From positions 124,001 through 188,000 of the forward strand of contig JAENYP010000004.1 in NCBI GenBank assembly GCA_016841725.1: a stretch of 64,000 bases of DNA. The letters run 5' to 3'. The notes beneath the pieces are model-generated. The model was not told the origin of the DNA, searched no databases, and was given only the letters and a program-made list of their open reading frames with translations. This document shows, piece by piece, positions 45,197 to 54,167 of the stretch. Within the stretch, counting starts at the first letter, position 1. Each line of letters opens with the position of its first letter. The position numbers and the translations under genes were made by a program. This stretch comes from Thermincola carboxydiphila (GTDB taxonomy: Bacteria; Bacillota; Thermincolia; Thermincolales; UBA2595).

Positions 45197-46891
45197 TTAG
45201 TGAGCCTGTGCTTCCCCTACGCCGGACGGTGTCCGTACGTCATTGACAAGCTGTTGAATTTCAATCGGCGGTGGCGGGGTAAGCCGTGAGATCACATAGG
45301 TAAGCACAAAGTTGAAGATCATGCCCACCATTCCGATACCCTGGGCGTTGACACCCATGAAATCGGTGAGTAGCGGGGCTTCGGTACCCAATACTTTCAT
45401 TGATTGCATCATTACAATCATGGAGAGTGTAAACACAAGGCCGACAATCATTCCCACGATAGCGCCTTCCTTGGTCGTCCTGGTGTCAAAAATACCCAGG
45501 ATAATAACCGGGAAGATACTTGCTGCCGCAAGACCGAAGGCGAAGGCTACCACCTCGGCAACGAATCCCGGCGGGTGAACACCGAACCAGGCGGCACAAC
45601 ATACGCCAACCAGTACCATGGCCCGGCCTATCTTCATCCGCTGTGCTTCAGAGGCATCCGGCCTGAAGATACGGTAATAGAGGTCGTGGGATACAGCGGA
45701 GGACATCGCTATCAGCAGGCCTGATGCTGTCGAGAGGGCTGCTGCCAGACCGCCGGCGGCCACCAGGGCCACGATAAAGGGAGCCAGTTTGGCAACCTCA
45801 GGGGTTGAGAGAACGATCATATCATTGTCAATGGTAACTTCATTGGCAGGGTCTTTGGCATTAGTCATATTAATCATGCCGTCACCGTTTTTGTCTTCCA
45901 GCTTGAGCAGTCCTGCAGCTCCCCATTTCTCAACCCAGGAAATCTTCTGGACCTCGGCAAGGGGCTTGTTGGCAAGAGTATCAATCAGGTTGTACCTGGC
46001 AAAAACGCCGATTGCAGGAGCTGTGGTATACAGCAGGGCGATGAAGAGGAGGGCCCAGCCTGCTGAGTAACGGGCATCACGTACAGTTGGGACTGTATAG
46101 AACCGGATGATAACGTGAGGCAGTCCCGCAGTACCTACCATCAGTGACAGGGTAATGGCAAACACGTTAAGTGCACTCAGGTTGGTAAAGGGTTTGATGT
46201 ATTCATTCATGCCCAGGGTTAACTGGAGGTCACTGAGGCGCTGGGCAATATCTGTAAAGGTCAGGCCAAGCTGAGGAATCGGGTTGCCGGTCAGCTTCAG
46301 GGAGATAGCAATAGCCGGGATCGCATAGGCACACATAAGTACGCCATACTGGGCAACCTGGGTATAGGTAACCCCTTTCATACCACCGATAGTGGCGAAA
46401 AAGGCGACAATAACCGTACCTATAAGAACACCGACGATAATGTCAACCTGCAGGTAACGGCTGAAAACGATGCCAACACCGCGCATCTGGCCGGCAATAT
46501 AGGTCATAGATACAAACACGGTACATACGGCGGCAACGGCACGCGCATACTTGGAGTAGTAACGGTCACCGATAAAGTCGGGAACTGTGTACCGGCCAAA
46601 CTTACGCAGGTAGGGAGCCAGGAGCAGAGCCAGGAGCACATAGCCTCCGGTCCAGCCCATCAGGTATACGGCTCCGTCATAACCGAGCACCGAGATACTA
46701 CCGGCCATACCGATGAAGGAGGCAGCCGACATCCAGTCTGCAGCGGTGGCGGCGCCGTTGGCTAGTGCGGAGACACCCCGGCCGGCAACATAGAAACCGG
46801 CCGTTTCCTTAACCCGGGACATCCAGCCGACATACATGTACAGACTAAAAGTGATTAGAACAAATATAATAGTCCAGGTTTCAACGCTCAT
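45197..46891 (-). CDS. sodium:solute symporter (SSS family, ActP-like)
   Basis: The 564-residue transporter has about 13 membrane helices and the SSS signatures of the acetate/monocarboxylate branch: GRGVSALANGAATAADWMSA, SFIGMAGSI, and GGLAAALSTASGLLIAMSSA. It couples uptake of a small organic acid to Na+. An insertion with a polar loop (VEKWGAAGLLKLEDKNGDG) resembles an EF-hand-like stretch. It is preceded two bases upstream by the small DUF4212-type subunit, the usual partner of this branch. Substrate not certain; acetate or propionate is the best guess. Confidence 0.9.
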   Translation of the reverse strand: MSVETWTIIFVLITFSLYMYVGWMSRVKETAGFYVAGRGVSALANGAATAADWMSAASFIGMAGSISVLGYDGAVYLMGWTGGYVLLALLLAPYLRKFGRYTVPDFIGDRYYSKYARAVAAVCTVFVSMTYIAGQMRGVGIVFSRYLQVDIIVGVLIGTVIVAFFATIGGMKGVTYTQVAQYGVLMCAYAIPAIAISLKLTGNPIPQLGLTFTDIAQRLSDLQLTLGMNEYIKPFTNLSALNVFAITLSLMVGTAGLPHVIIRFYTVPTVRDARYSAGWALLFIALLYTTAPAIGVFARYNLIDTLANKPLAEVQKISWVEKWGAAGLLKLEDKNGDGMINMTNAKDPANEVTIDNDMIVLSTPEVAKLAPFIVALVAAGGLAAALSTASGLLIAMSSAVSHDLYYRIFRPDASEAQRMKIGRAMVLVGVCCAAWFGVHPPGFVAEVVAFAFGLAAASIFPVIILGIFDTRTTKEGAIVGMIVGLVFTLSMIVMMQSMKVLGTEAPLLTDFMGVNAQGIGMVGMIFNFVLTYVISRLTPPPPIEIQQLVNDVRTPSGVGEAQAH

Positions 46892-46893
46892 CC

Positions 46894-47169
46894 TTATGCC
46901 CCCTTCTTCAATTTGACTTCTTGTACGTCAAATTCTTTGTCCATTTTGTCCATTTTCCAGCAGTAGAAGAATATCAGGCACACAAAAGTGATGATAGAAC
47001 CCTGCTGGGCAAACCAGAAGGAAAGCGGGACGCCGCCCAACTTGATGTTATATAGAGGGTTAGCAAAGATAATTGCAGCGCCGAGACTAACTGCTGCCCA
47101 GACAATCAGGCAGCCGATAATCAGGGTGACGTTCTTTTTCCAGTAGACCTTTAAACGTTCTTCGTTCAT
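46894..47169 (-). CDS. DUF4212 small subunit of the sodium:solute symporter
   Basis: The 91-residue protein has two membrane helices and the family block VPLSFWFAQQGSIITFVC followed by YCWKMDKMDKEF. DUF4212 proteins are encoded directly before SSS permeases and are thought to be small subunits. ATG 47169 has AAGGAGGATGG upstream; a longer frame to 47217 has none. Transcription starts upstream on the minus strand. Confidence 0.9.
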   Translation of the reverse strand: MNEERLKVYWKKNVTLIIGCLIVWAAVSLGAAIIFANPLYNIKLGGVPLSFWFAQQGSIITFVCLIFFYCWKMDKMDKEFDVQEVKLKKGA

Positions 47170-47730
47170 ACCCATCCTCCTTAATTTAGGTTCAAAAATT
47201 AATAGGAATAACTCCAATTCTAATTGTCAGGTTTTATTTACCCGATCTTTTTCTAAAGGTTTCTTCCGTAATCCTGAAAGCGAATTGAACTAACATTCCT
47301 CCCTTCCTAGGATTTATCTGTTGTTCTCTTATCCCCCCATGTCATCTTATCCAGGACAGAGCCTGAATCACCTCCTTTGGTTAATATGTCTGATGATAAT
47401 TCCTATTCTAATTGTAAGGGGAGTTGGGGAAATAATAATTAAAAAATCCTTTAGGAATCAAAAAAAGCATCCGTTTGGAGATATAATTATTTTATTGGTT
47501 AAAGCATTTATTAGGGGCTGTTTTCAATAACTACTTTGACTGCTTACCTGATGATAGAACCGTTGGCGGTTAATATAGACCGTCCACGCTGGTAAAATAG
47601 CAAAATTTCAGAAATATTAGAAATTAATGTTGAAGGGTGGAAAAGCACTGCCAGTGCCCTCAACAGTAAAGGCCCGAACCTTTTTTACAAGGTCCGGGCC
47701 TTTAAAAAGCAGCAGATTATTGGCGAGCGG
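47170..47730. other. 561-base gene-free stretch between the symporter and DUF1836 genes
   Basis: The two flanking genes both lie on the minus strand, so this holds the symporter promoter on the left and the 3' region of the DUF1836 gene on the right. The hairpin at 47669-47704 is the only clear element. A 69-codon plus-strand frame at 47321 has no ribosome binding site and is not called. A short motif (CTATTCTAATTGTAAGG and CAATTCTAATTGTCAGG) occurs twice, near 47210 and 47402. Confidence 0.5.
47669..47704 (-). terminator. hairpin after the DUF1836 gene
   Basis: AAAGGCCCGGACC pairs with GGTTCGGGCCTTT (one G-U) 27 bases after the minus-strand stop codon. Confidence 0.7.
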
Positions 47731-48333
47731 TTAGGATTCTCCCTTAGCCTTAAAACAGGTATCAATAATTCTTTCCGCCAGCCGTTTCTGGGCACTTGAC
47801 TGTGCTATAAGCATGAGTACGATAAGAAAGAGTTCTGCCGTTTCCCGATTCTCAAGGTCAATTGACAGGGTCTTTTCTTTGATCACGGCAAATTTTTCGA
47901 TAAGGCTGTCGTAGAAGGTATCGAACTCTATTTCTTTAAGCTCCAGGAAGGCTGCATAAATATCTTCAAGGGAGATAACATCATCTTCCCGTGTGGCCAG
48001 GTTATTTAAAATTGGGTCAAATAAAGCCCTGATATCATTTATAGAAATAATGTTTTTTAAATGATAAGTAAGGATTAGCAGAATAATATGATCTTTGGTA
48101 TATTTCTTGTTTTTCGGAGGCATCAGCAGCCCAGCCTTGGTATAGTTGTTAATCATGGTTTTGGTAAGGATTTTGTCCTCCGGATGCCTCTTAAAGTCTT
48201 CCATTTTATTTTCAATGATGGAAGTGAGCTGTTCCATATAAAGGTCCACCTCGGGAATATCGGCTATCCCGATTTCACCGGGACGGGAGATTTCCTGCAC
48301 AAGTTTTTCAAGGTTTGCCTTGGTAAATTTCAT
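47731..48333 (-). CDS. DUF1836 family protein, probable MerR-like regulator
   Basis: The 200-residue protein carries the DUF1836 pattern: TKTMINNYTKAGLLMPPKNK followed by KYTKDHIILLILTYHLKNII and SINDIRAL. The N-terminal third looks like a MerR-type winged helix, so a DNA-binding role is likely but not shown. ATG 48333 has GAGGTGG upstream; a longer frame to 48381 lacks a site. It is divergent from the PspA gene and separated from it by 340 bases. Confidence 0.85.
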   Translation of the reverse strand: MKFTKANLEKLVQEISRPGEIGIADIPEVDLYMEQLTSIIENKMEDFKRHPEDKILTKTMINNYTKAGLLMPPKNKKYTKDHIILLILTYHLKNIISINDIRALFDPILNNLATREDDVISLEDIYAAFLELKEIEFDTFYDSLIEKFAVIKEKTLSIDLENRETAELFLIVLMLIAQSSAQKRLAERIIDTCFKAKGES

Positions 48334-48673
48334 TACTAACCACCTCAAGGCAATTATATAGTATTTATAACCACGTGGCAAGCTATTTAAAGAAGCAAAA
48401 CGAGATATAAATAACTAGATTATGAAAGCAGGAGCTGGAAGGAGCTAATTACAAATTTTAGTTAACCGCGGGACATAGTAAACAAAACCGCTTGTTGTGG
48501 TAAAAACAAACCCGTATTATACTATGGGTATAAAGTAAAATGTTTACACAGGCAAATTTAATGAGAAAGGAGGAAAAAAGTAAAAAAAAGTAAAATTAAA
48601 TATAGTGTTTAATGTAATAAAGCGGCATATGTAATGAAGTGATAACATTAAGACTTTGAAAGGAGAGAAATTA
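48334..48673. promoter_or_regulatory. intergenic region with promoter for the pspA operon
   Basis: Overlapping sigma-A-like pairs fit the plus strand: TTGTTG (48492)-N17-TATTAT (48515) and TTGTGG (48495)-N17-TATACT (48518). I see no sigma-54 (TGGCA-N7-TGC) element of the kind used by proteobacterial psp operons. The leader from about 48530 to 48673 is A-rich, with a second GGAGG-like site near 48570 that has no obvious open frame behind it. Confidence 0.5.
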
Positions 48674-49360
48674 ATGGGTTTGTTTAAGCGGATCAGTGAC
48701 AACATCAGGGCCAATCTTAATGCCATGGTTGATAAGGCGGAAGACCCGGTAAAGCTTTTGGACCAGTATCTTAGGGATATGGAAGACGATATTGCTGATG
48801 CTGAAGGGGCTGTTGCCAGACAGCTGGCTGTTGTCAGGAAGTTCCGGGCACAATACGAAGATGCCCAGGCCTTAGCTGCCAAACGTGAAGTCCAAGCTCT
48901 GGAGGCTCTTGAGAAAGACCGTGAGGACTTGGCCAGAAAAGCCCTGGAAGATAAAAAGCTGCAGAGGGCTAAAGCCGACGACTACAAGAGCCAGTATGAC
49001 AGTACCGGTGCCACTGCCGAAACGCTGAAATCACAGCTTCACGAGATGAAGGATGAGTATGAAAAGCTTTGGGCCAGGAGGGACACTCTGGTGGCAAGGG
49101 CTCAGGCTGCCCGGGCTCAGAAAGAGATTCACGGAGCAATGGGGGGATTTGCCAAAGACAATGCCAGGCGCGGTTTTGAAAGGATGGAGGAAAAGGTGAT
49201 GCAGCTGGAAGCGGAGGCAGATGTGGCTGCAGAACTGAGTGCATCCGGGAAATCGCTGGATGCAGAACTTGAAGCCCTGGGCAGCAGTGATGCTGAGATT
49301 GACAGTGAACTGGCTGCATTGAAGGAAAAGCTCAAGGCCAAAGAAGACAGTGAGAAGTAA
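48674..49360 (+). CDS. PspA/IM30 family membrane-stress protein
   Basis: The 228-residue protein is almost wholly helical, as in PspA/Vipp1 (ESCRT-III-like) proteins that assemble on damaged membranes. It starts MGLFKRISDNIRANLNAMVD and has the early VKLLDQYLRDME region typical of the family. ATG 48674 has GAAAGGAGAG upstream. It is followed by NfeD-like and flotillin genes in the same direction (44- and 17-base gaps), an arrangement known from Bacillus membrane-stress loci. Confidence 0.92.
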   Translation: MGLFKRISDNIRANLNAMVDKAEDPVKLLDQYLRDMEDDIADAEGAVARQLAVVRKFRAQYEDAQALAAKREVQALEALEKDREDLARKALEDKKLQRAKADDYKSQYDSTGATAETLKSQLHEMKDEYEKLWARRDTLVARAQAARAQKEIHGAMGGFAKDNARRGFERMEEKVMQLEAEADVAAELSASGKSLDAELEALGSSDAEIDSELAALKEKLKAKEDSEK

Positions 49361-49404
49361 ATAAGCCGTTGAGCAGTAATTAAGCGCCCAGGGGAGGGAT
49401 TTTT

Positions 49405-49941
49405 ATGCTGGAATTATATTGGGGATGTCTGGCGGGCGGAGTTTTGTTCGCCCTGATTACCGTAGTATTTGGAGATATCCTCGGTGATGCATTTGACGGG
49501 GTGTTCGATGCCCTGTCATTTGACCACCTGGATTTTCTCCAGCCAATGGTGCTGGTCAGCGGGATGACTGTTTTTGGCGGAACAGGTGTTACCCTCACCA
49601 GGTATACCTCCATGGAACCCTTCCCTGTTGCCGTTATTTCTGTAATAGCTGCGGTTCTCCTATCAATAGCGGTATTCTTTCTGTATGTTAAACCGATGAA
49701 AAACACTGAAAACTCGACTGGGTTTTCTATTCAGGACCTGGTCGGAAAGATCGGGGAGGTTTCTGTCCCCATTCCTGCCAAAGGCTATGGTGAGGTTCTG
49801 GTGAGAATCGGTGCCGGAAACACCAACCAGATTGCAGCCAGTTTTGACGGTGAAAAACTGCCTGCAGGCACCAGGGTTGTCGTTGCCGAGGTGAAAGACA
49901 GCACCTTATATGTATTTCGCTATGAGGAGAACTCAATTTAA
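49405..49941 (+). CDS. NfeD-like membrane protein with C-terminal OB-fold
   Basis: A 178-residue protein with three membrane helices in the first 100 residues and a soluble C-terminal beta domain (GKIGEVSVPIPAKGYGEVLV onward) of the NfeD OB-fold kind. Such proteins are encoded next to flotillins and work with them in membrane microdomains. ATG 49405 has AGGGGAGGG upstream. It lacks the protease domain of long NfeD proteins. Confidence 0.85.
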   Translation: MLELYWGCLAGGVLFALITVVFGDILGDAFDGVFDALSFDHLDFLQPMVLVSGMTVFGGTGVTLTRYTSMEPFPVAVISVIAAVLLSIAVFFLYVKPMKNTENSTGFSIQDLVGKIGEVSVPIPAKGYGEVLVRIGAGNTNQIAASFDGEKLPAGTRVVVAEVKDSTLYVFRYEENSI

Positions 49942-49958
49942 TATTAAGGAGGACTATA

Positions 49959-51449
49959 ATGTTTGAGATACCCGGTTTTCTATTTATTCCCGTATTGGTA
50001 ACTATGGTTATTGTCGTCCTGGGCGTAGCATTCTGGGCAAGGTATAAGACAGTAGGTCCGGATGAGGCCATGATTGTTACCGGATCATACCTGGGGAGCA
50101 AAAATGTTCTGGTAGATGAATCAGGGCGCCGGATCAAGATTATCAGGGGCGGTGGAGCATTTATCCTGCCTGTTTTTCAGCAGTCTGAGTTTGTATCACT
50201 CCTATCTATGAAACTGGATATCTCCACTCCTGAAGTGTATACTGAGCAGGGAGTTCCGGTAATGGCTGACGGGGTGGCGATTATCAAAATAGGGAGTTCT
50301 GTTGAAGATGTGGCCACTGCAGCAGAACAGTTTATGGGTAAGCCGCAGGAGGCCCTTAAGTCTGAGCCTCAGGAAGTCCTCGAAGGACACCTGAGGGCTA
50401 TCCTTGGCACAATGACTGTGGAGGAGGTTTACCGCAACCGCGACAAGTTTGCCCAGGAGGTTCAAGGTGTGGCGGCAAAGGACCTCAAGAAAATGGGACT
50501 ACAGATAGTCTCCTTTACAATAAAGGACGTCAGGGATAAGCAGGGCTACCTGGATGCTCTGGGTAAGCCGAGAATAGCTGCAGTTAAGAGGGATGCCGAA
50601 ATTGCCGAAGCCCAAGCCATCCGGGATGCCCGGATTCAGAAGGCCCAGGCAGAGGAAGAAGGCCAAAAGGCGGAGCTGCTGCGTGACACTAATGTGGCTG
50701 AGGCATCAAAAGAAAAAGAGTTGAAGGTTGCCGCTTTTAAAAGGGAGCAGGATACTGCTAAGGCCGAAGCTGACCAGGCATACAGCATTCAGGAAGCGCG
50801 TTCCCAGCAGATGGCAGTTGAAGAACAGATGAAAATAGAACTGGTCCGCAAGGAACGGGAGATCGACCTTCAGGAAAAAGAGATTTTGCGGCGGGAAAAA
50901 CAGTTTGATGCTGAAGTAAGGAAAAAGGCCGATGCCGACAGGTATTCGGTGGAGCAGGCAGCTGAAGCTGACAAGGCAAGGCGGCTCCGTGAGGCAGATG
51001 CAATACAGTATAAAATTGAAGCAGAGGCCAAGGCCAATGCAGAACAAAAGCGGCTGGAAGGTTTGGCCGTGGCCGATGCTGAAAAGGCCAAGGGTACTGC
51101 TGAGGCAGAAGTAATCCGGTTAAAGGGTCTTGCGGAAGCCGAAGCAAAAGAAAAGCTTGCCGAGGCCTTTGAGAAGTTTGGCGAGGCCGCTGTTCTGGAC
51201 ATTATCGTCAAGATGCTGCCTGAACTGGCCGGCAGGGTGGCAGAGCCTATGAAATCCATTGATAAACTTACTGTTGTTGATACCGGCCATGGCGAAGGAG
51301 CGGCCCGGGTAAGCAATTACGTGACTTCTCTGATGGCAACCGCTCCGGAAATGCTGAAAAATGTATCCGGAATAGATATGGATCAGCTGGTAAAAGACCT
51401 GCTCAACAGGAGTGCAGCAAAAGAACTTCAAAAAGCAGATGTTGAGTAA
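49959..51449 (+). CDS. floT: flotillin-like protein (FloT/YqiK)
   Basis: The 496-residue protein has one N-terminal membrane helix (residues about 5-27), a PHB/SPFH domain (about 30-220) and a long Ala/Glu/Lys-rich coiled coil (about 215-400) with repeated AEAxA motifs, then a C-terminal oligomerisation region. Flotillins scaffold ordered membrane patches and take part in envelope stress responses. It completes the pspA-nfeD-floT operon and has AAGGAGG upstream. Confidence 0.93.
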   Translation: MFEIPGFLFIPVLVTMVIVVLGVAFWARYKTVGPDEAMIVTGSYLGSKNVLVDESGRRIKIIRGGGAFILPVFQQSEFVSLLSMKLDISTPEVYTEQGVPVMADGVAIIKIGSSVEDVATAAEQFMGKPQEALKSEPQEVLEGHLRAILGTMTVEEVYRNRDKFAQEVQGVAAKDLKKMGLQIVSFTIKDVRDKQGYLDALGKPRIAAVKRDAEIAEAQAIRDARIQKAQAEEEGQKAELLRDTNVAEASKEKELKVAAFKREQDTAKAEADQAYSIQEARSQQMAVEEQMKIELVRKEREIDLQEKEILRREKQFDAEVRKKADADRYSVEQAAEADKARRLREADAIQYKIEAEAKANAEQKRLEGLAVADAEKAKGTAEAEVIRLKGLAEAEAKEKLAEAFEKFGEAAVLDIIVKMLPELAGRVAEPMKSIDKLTVVDTGHGEGAARVSNYVTSLMATAPEMLKNVSGIDMDQLVKDLLNRSAAKELQKADVE

Positions 51450-51462
51450 TAATTGTTATCAC

Positions 51463-51672
51463 CTATTTCATTTTAATGGCACGATGGGGGCAGTAATCAA
51501 CACACTTCCCGCAGCCGACACACTTATCCCTGTCGATTAGGGGGACATCAGCCTTAAAGAGCCACTTCGTCTTTTGGGTGATAGCCCTAAGGCCGCAGAC
51601 TCGTTTGGCGGCACAGAACGGTGAATGGTCACATAGTTTTTCATTAATTACGGCTTTTTTCTTCTTTGCCAA
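51463..51672 (-). CDS. 4Fe-4S ferredoxin-type protein
   Basis: A 69-residue iron-sulfur protein with the [4Fe-4S] motif CVGCGKCVDYCP near the C-terminus and an N-terminal set CDHSPFCAAKRVCG that can supply more ligands. Start chosen at TTG 51672 because GGAGG lies nine bases upstream; the ATG at 51687 overlaps that binding site and would be spurious. Its own promoter reads TTGTAA-N17-TATAAT on the minus strand (51799 to 51771), with a CsoR-like palindrome at the start of transcription. It may be a redox or metal-stress electron carrier. Confidence 0.85.
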   Translation of the reverse strand: MAKKKKAVINEKLCDHSPFCAAKRVCGLRAITQKTKWLFKADVPLIDRDKCVGCGKCVDYCPHRAIKMK

Positions 51673-51745
51673 TTCAAAAACCTCCATAATAAGTTAGATC
51701 AGATCAATAATAATGTAAACTAGATTAATATAATTCAAATCAGGT

Positions 51746-51770
51746 GAATATACCCCGTGGGGGTATATTC
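51746..51770. promoter_or_regulatory. CsoR/CstR-like operator at the ferredoxin promoter
   Basis: GAATATACCCC and GGGGTATATTC form perfect 11-base arms around GTG. The ATACCCC/GGGGTAT core is typical of copper-sensing CsoR and persulfide-sensing CstR operators. On the minus strand it lies one base after the -10 TATAAT (51776-51771) and covers the start site. Confidence 0.65.
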
Positions 51771-51792
51771 ATTATAGCAGAAAAAAGTATCA

Positions 51793-51821
51793 TTTACAAA
51801 CCCGATAAAAAATTATATAAT
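51793..51821 (+). promoter_or_regulatory. sigma-A promoter of the thi operon
   Basis: TTTACA (51793-51798), 17-base spacer, TATAAT (51816-51821), about 35 bases before the TPP riboswitch. The minus-strand ferredoxin promoter overlaps the -35 region. Confidence 0.75.
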
Positions 51822-51856
51822 TATTAAATAATAACAGAGACTTAAATTGTCTTTAG

Positions 51857-51943
51857 CTAGGGGTGCCTAAAAGGCTGAGAGGTTTTTTTCCGAGACCAAC
51901 CCTTGGAACCTGAATCCCGGATAATGCCGGCGAAGGGAAGCTA
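51857..51943 (+). promoter_or_regulatory. TPP riboswitch (THI element)
   Basis: The conserved blocks are AGGGGTGCC, GGCTGAGAGG, ACCCTTGGAACCTGA, CCGGATAATGCCGGCG and AAGGGAAGC. The aptamer binds thiamine pyrophosphate and lowers expression of thiamine genes. It sits directly before thiSGH. Confidence 0.95.
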
Positions 51944-51959
51944 GTGTTTTGTTTACAAA

Positions 51960-51992
51960 GCAGGCTTGCCATTTGGTAAGCCTGCAGCTGTT
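51960..51992 (+). terminator. expression-platform terminator of the TPP riboswitch
   Basis: GCAGGCTTGCC pairs with GGTAAGCCTGC across four bases (one mismatch or G-U), followed by AGCTGTTTT. Confidence 0.7.
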
Positions 51993-52029
51993 TTCTGCGA
52001 ATTCATTAATTAATAAGGTGATGGTAATT

Positions 52030-52230
52030 GTGCAGATAAAAATTAATGGCAAGGTGACGGAAATAGAACCTTCACTGAATCTTGCCAGCCTTCTGGAAAC
52101 CCGGAGGATTAAGCCGGGGGCAGTGGTTGTCCAGTATAACGGGGATATTGTTGACAAGGGCCTTTGGACCAAAATTGTGCTTCAAGAAAATGATGAACTG
52201 GAAATACTTCGTTTTGTAGGGGGGGGCTAA
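52030..52230 (+). CDS. thiS: sulfur carrier protein ThiS
   Basis: The 66-residue ubiquitin-fold protein ends in the required Gly-Gly (FVGGG) and carries sulfur to the thiazole synthase ThiG. GTG 52030 is preceded by AAGGTGATG; an ATG at 52021 in the same frame is inside the binding site region and less likely. It is the first gene after the TPP riboswitch and is two bases from thiG. A thiF-type adenylating gene is not in the window. Confidence 0.9.
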   Translation: MQIKINGKVTEIEPSLNLASLLETRRIKPGAVVVQYNGDIVDKGLWTKIVLQENDELEILRFVGGG

Positions 52231-52232
52231 TA

Positions 52233-53006
52233 ATGGACATCTTAAAAATAGGAGGGCAGGAAATCCATAACCGGCTGTTTCTGGGCACAGGGAAATTTGC
52301 TTCTGATGCGCTCATTCCTGATGTAATCAAGGCCTCCGGGGTACAAGTGGTGACTGTTGCCCTGCGCAGGGTTGATTTTGAAAATGAACAGGAAAACATG
52401 CTCAATTATATAGATAAAGAATGTGTTTTGATGCCCAATACATCAGGGGCGCGCACTGCCGATGAGGCTGTCAGGATTGCCCGGATTGCCAGGGCTGCCG
52501 GATGTGGTAACTGGGTTAAAATTGAGGTCATAAAAGATAACAAGTACCTGCTTCCTGATAATTATGAGACCCTAAAGACTACAGAGATACTTGCCCGTGA
52601 GGGGTTTGCGGTTTTTCCGTACATGAGCCCAGACCTGATGGTGGCCCGTCAGATGAGAGATGCCGGGGCTGCAGCCGTTATGCCCCTGGGTTCTCCCATA
52701 GGTTCCAACAGGGGACTGCAGACCCGGGAACTGGTGCGGATACTTATTGATGAAATTGACCTTCCGATAATTGTTGATGCCGGGATTGGCAGGCCTTCAG
52801 AGGCCGCAGAGGCAATGGAAATGGGCGCTGCTGCAGTGCTGGTAAATACCGCAATTGCAGTGGCCGATGATCCTGTGGCTATGGCTGCAGCCTTCAGTAT
52901 GGCAGTAAAGGCGGGCCGTCAGGGATACCTGGCCGGGCCTGGGGCTGCAAAGCTGTATGCAGAGGCTTCATCGCCTCTGACCGGGTTCCTGCGGGATTCT
53001 GATTAA
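52233..53006 (+). CDS. thiG: thiazole synthase ThiG
   Basis: The 257-residue TIM-barrel enzyme makes the thiazole phosphate of thiamine from 1-deoxyxylulose 5-phosphate, dehydroglycine and ThiS thiocarboxylate. Hallmarks are [19 protein letters not shown], the Lys-bearing WVKIEVI, and [20 protein letters not shown]. It lies between thiS and thiH in the usual order of anaerobes, which pair ThiG with ThiH rather than glycine oxidase ThiO. Confidence 0.96.
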   Translation: MDILKIGGQEIHNRLFLGTGKFASDALIPDVIKASGVQVVTVALRRVDFENEQENMLNYIDKECVLMPNTSGARTADEAVRIARIARAAGCGNWVKIEVIKDNKYLLPDNYETLKTTEILAREGFAVFPYMSPDLMVARQMRDAGAAAVMPLGSPIGSNRGLQTRELVRILIDEIDLPIIVDAGIGRPSEAAEAMEMGAAAVLVNTAIAVADDPVAMAAAFSMAVKAGRQGYLAGPGAAKLYAEASSPLTGFLRDSD

Positions 53007-53063
53007 TAAATGAAAAGAAAGTTTACGTCTGATAAATTATTGAAATGATTGGAAGGATTGCAG

Positions 53064-54167
53064 ATGGGCTTTTATGAAATATATAATGAAATTAAAGATA
53101 CAGACTTTGACAGATTACTTAAAGAGGTGACGGTTCAACAGGCAGACAGGGTAATCGGGGACAACACGGTCAGTGAGACCGGGTTTCTGAACCTGTTGTC
53201 TCCGGCTGCCGGAGAAAGGCTGGAGACTATGGCCCGGAAGGCACATCACCTGACCTTAAAGAATTTTGGCAGAGTGATCGGCCTGTATACACCGATGTAT
53301 CTTTCGGACTTTTGTACCAATGAATGTGTATACTGTGGCTTTAATACAAAAAACCCTATGCGCCGTAGAACTCTGAGCGTTGCAGAGGTGGAACGGGAGG
53401 GCCGGATGATTGCCGGGACGGGGTTGAGACACCTGCTTATCCTTACGGGAGAAGCGCCGCACCAGGCGTCTGTGGAATACCTGGCCGAGTGTACCGGGAG
53501 GCTGAGGAAGTACTTCTCTTCAGTATCTATTGAAGTATATCCCATGGAAACAGCAGGATATCAGGCGCTTGTTGCCGCAGGGGTTGATGGGATGACTGTT
53601 TACCAGGAGGTCTATGACCCGGAAATCTATGACCGGCTCCACATTAAAGGGCCTAAGAAAAACTATCGCTTCAGGCTTAATGCACCGGAGCGGGCCTGTC
53701 AGGCCGGAATGCGGACTGTCAACCTGGGAGCATTACTGGGGCTCGCAGACTGGAGAAGCGAGGTTTTCGCTCTCGGGCTTCATGCAAAATACCTTCAGGA
53801 TAAGTACCCTGATACCGAAATAAGTGTGTCATTTCCACGCATCAGGCCGGCAGCCGGGCAATTCCGCCCTGCGGTAGAGGTAACTGACCGGGAACTGGTC
53901 CAGATGATACTGGCCATCAGGCTTTTTTTGCCCCGGGCGGGGATCACCCTTTCGACAAGGGAAAACCCGGATTTCAGGGATAACCTGATTAGACTTGGGG
54001 TAACCAAAATGTCTGCCGGTTCCTGTACTGAAGTAGGGGGGCGGCTGGACGGGGACGGTCATGACGGGCAGTTCGAAATATCCGATACCCGTTCTGTTGC
54101 CGAAATGAAGGCTGCTATTTTACAAAACGGGTATCAGCCGGTCTCCAAAGACTGGCTGGTAATATGA
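53064..54167 (+). CDS. thiH: 2-iminoacetate synthase ThiH (radical SAM)
   Basis: The 367-residue radical SAM enzyme cleaves tyrosine to dehydroglycine (2-iminoacetate) for thiazole synthesis. The cluster motif is CTNECVYC, in the family context TPMYLSDFCTN. The C-terminal BATS domain ends with SAGSCTEVGG. ATG 53064 follows GGAAGG; a TTG at 53049 is in frame but has no site. Confidence 0.95.
   Translation: MGFYEIYNEIKDTDFDRLLKEVTVQQADRVIGDNTVSETGFLNLLSPAAGERLETMARKAHHLTLKNFGRVIGLYTPMYLSDFCTNECVYCGFNTKNPMRRRTLSVAEVEREGRMIAGTGLRHLLILTGEAPHQASVEYLAECTGRLRKYFSSVSIEVYPMETAGYQALVAAGVDGMTVYQEVYDPEIYDRLHIKGPKKNYRFRLNAPERACQAGMRTVNLGALLGLADWRSEVFALGLHAKYLQDKYPDTEISVSFPRIRPAAGQFRPAVEVTDRELVQMILAIRLFLPRAGITLSTRENPDFRDNLIRLGVTKMSAGSCTEVGGRLDGDGHDGQFEISDTRSVAEMKAAILQNGYQPVSKDWLVI

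Noticed and set aside
47321..47530. A 69-codon plus-strand frame rich in Ile and Leu between the symporter and DUF1836 genes
   Set aside because: It starts at TTG without a ribosome binding site, has no recognisable family, and AT-rich intergenic DNA gives such frames by chance.
48530..48640. A GGAGG site and A-rich run upstream of pspA as a separate small gene
   Set aside because: No open frame of useful length follows the site.
50706..51316. Several long minus-strand frames opposite the flotillin coiled coil
   Set aside because: They mirror Ala/Glu/Lys-rich codons of the flotillin gene and have no start signals.
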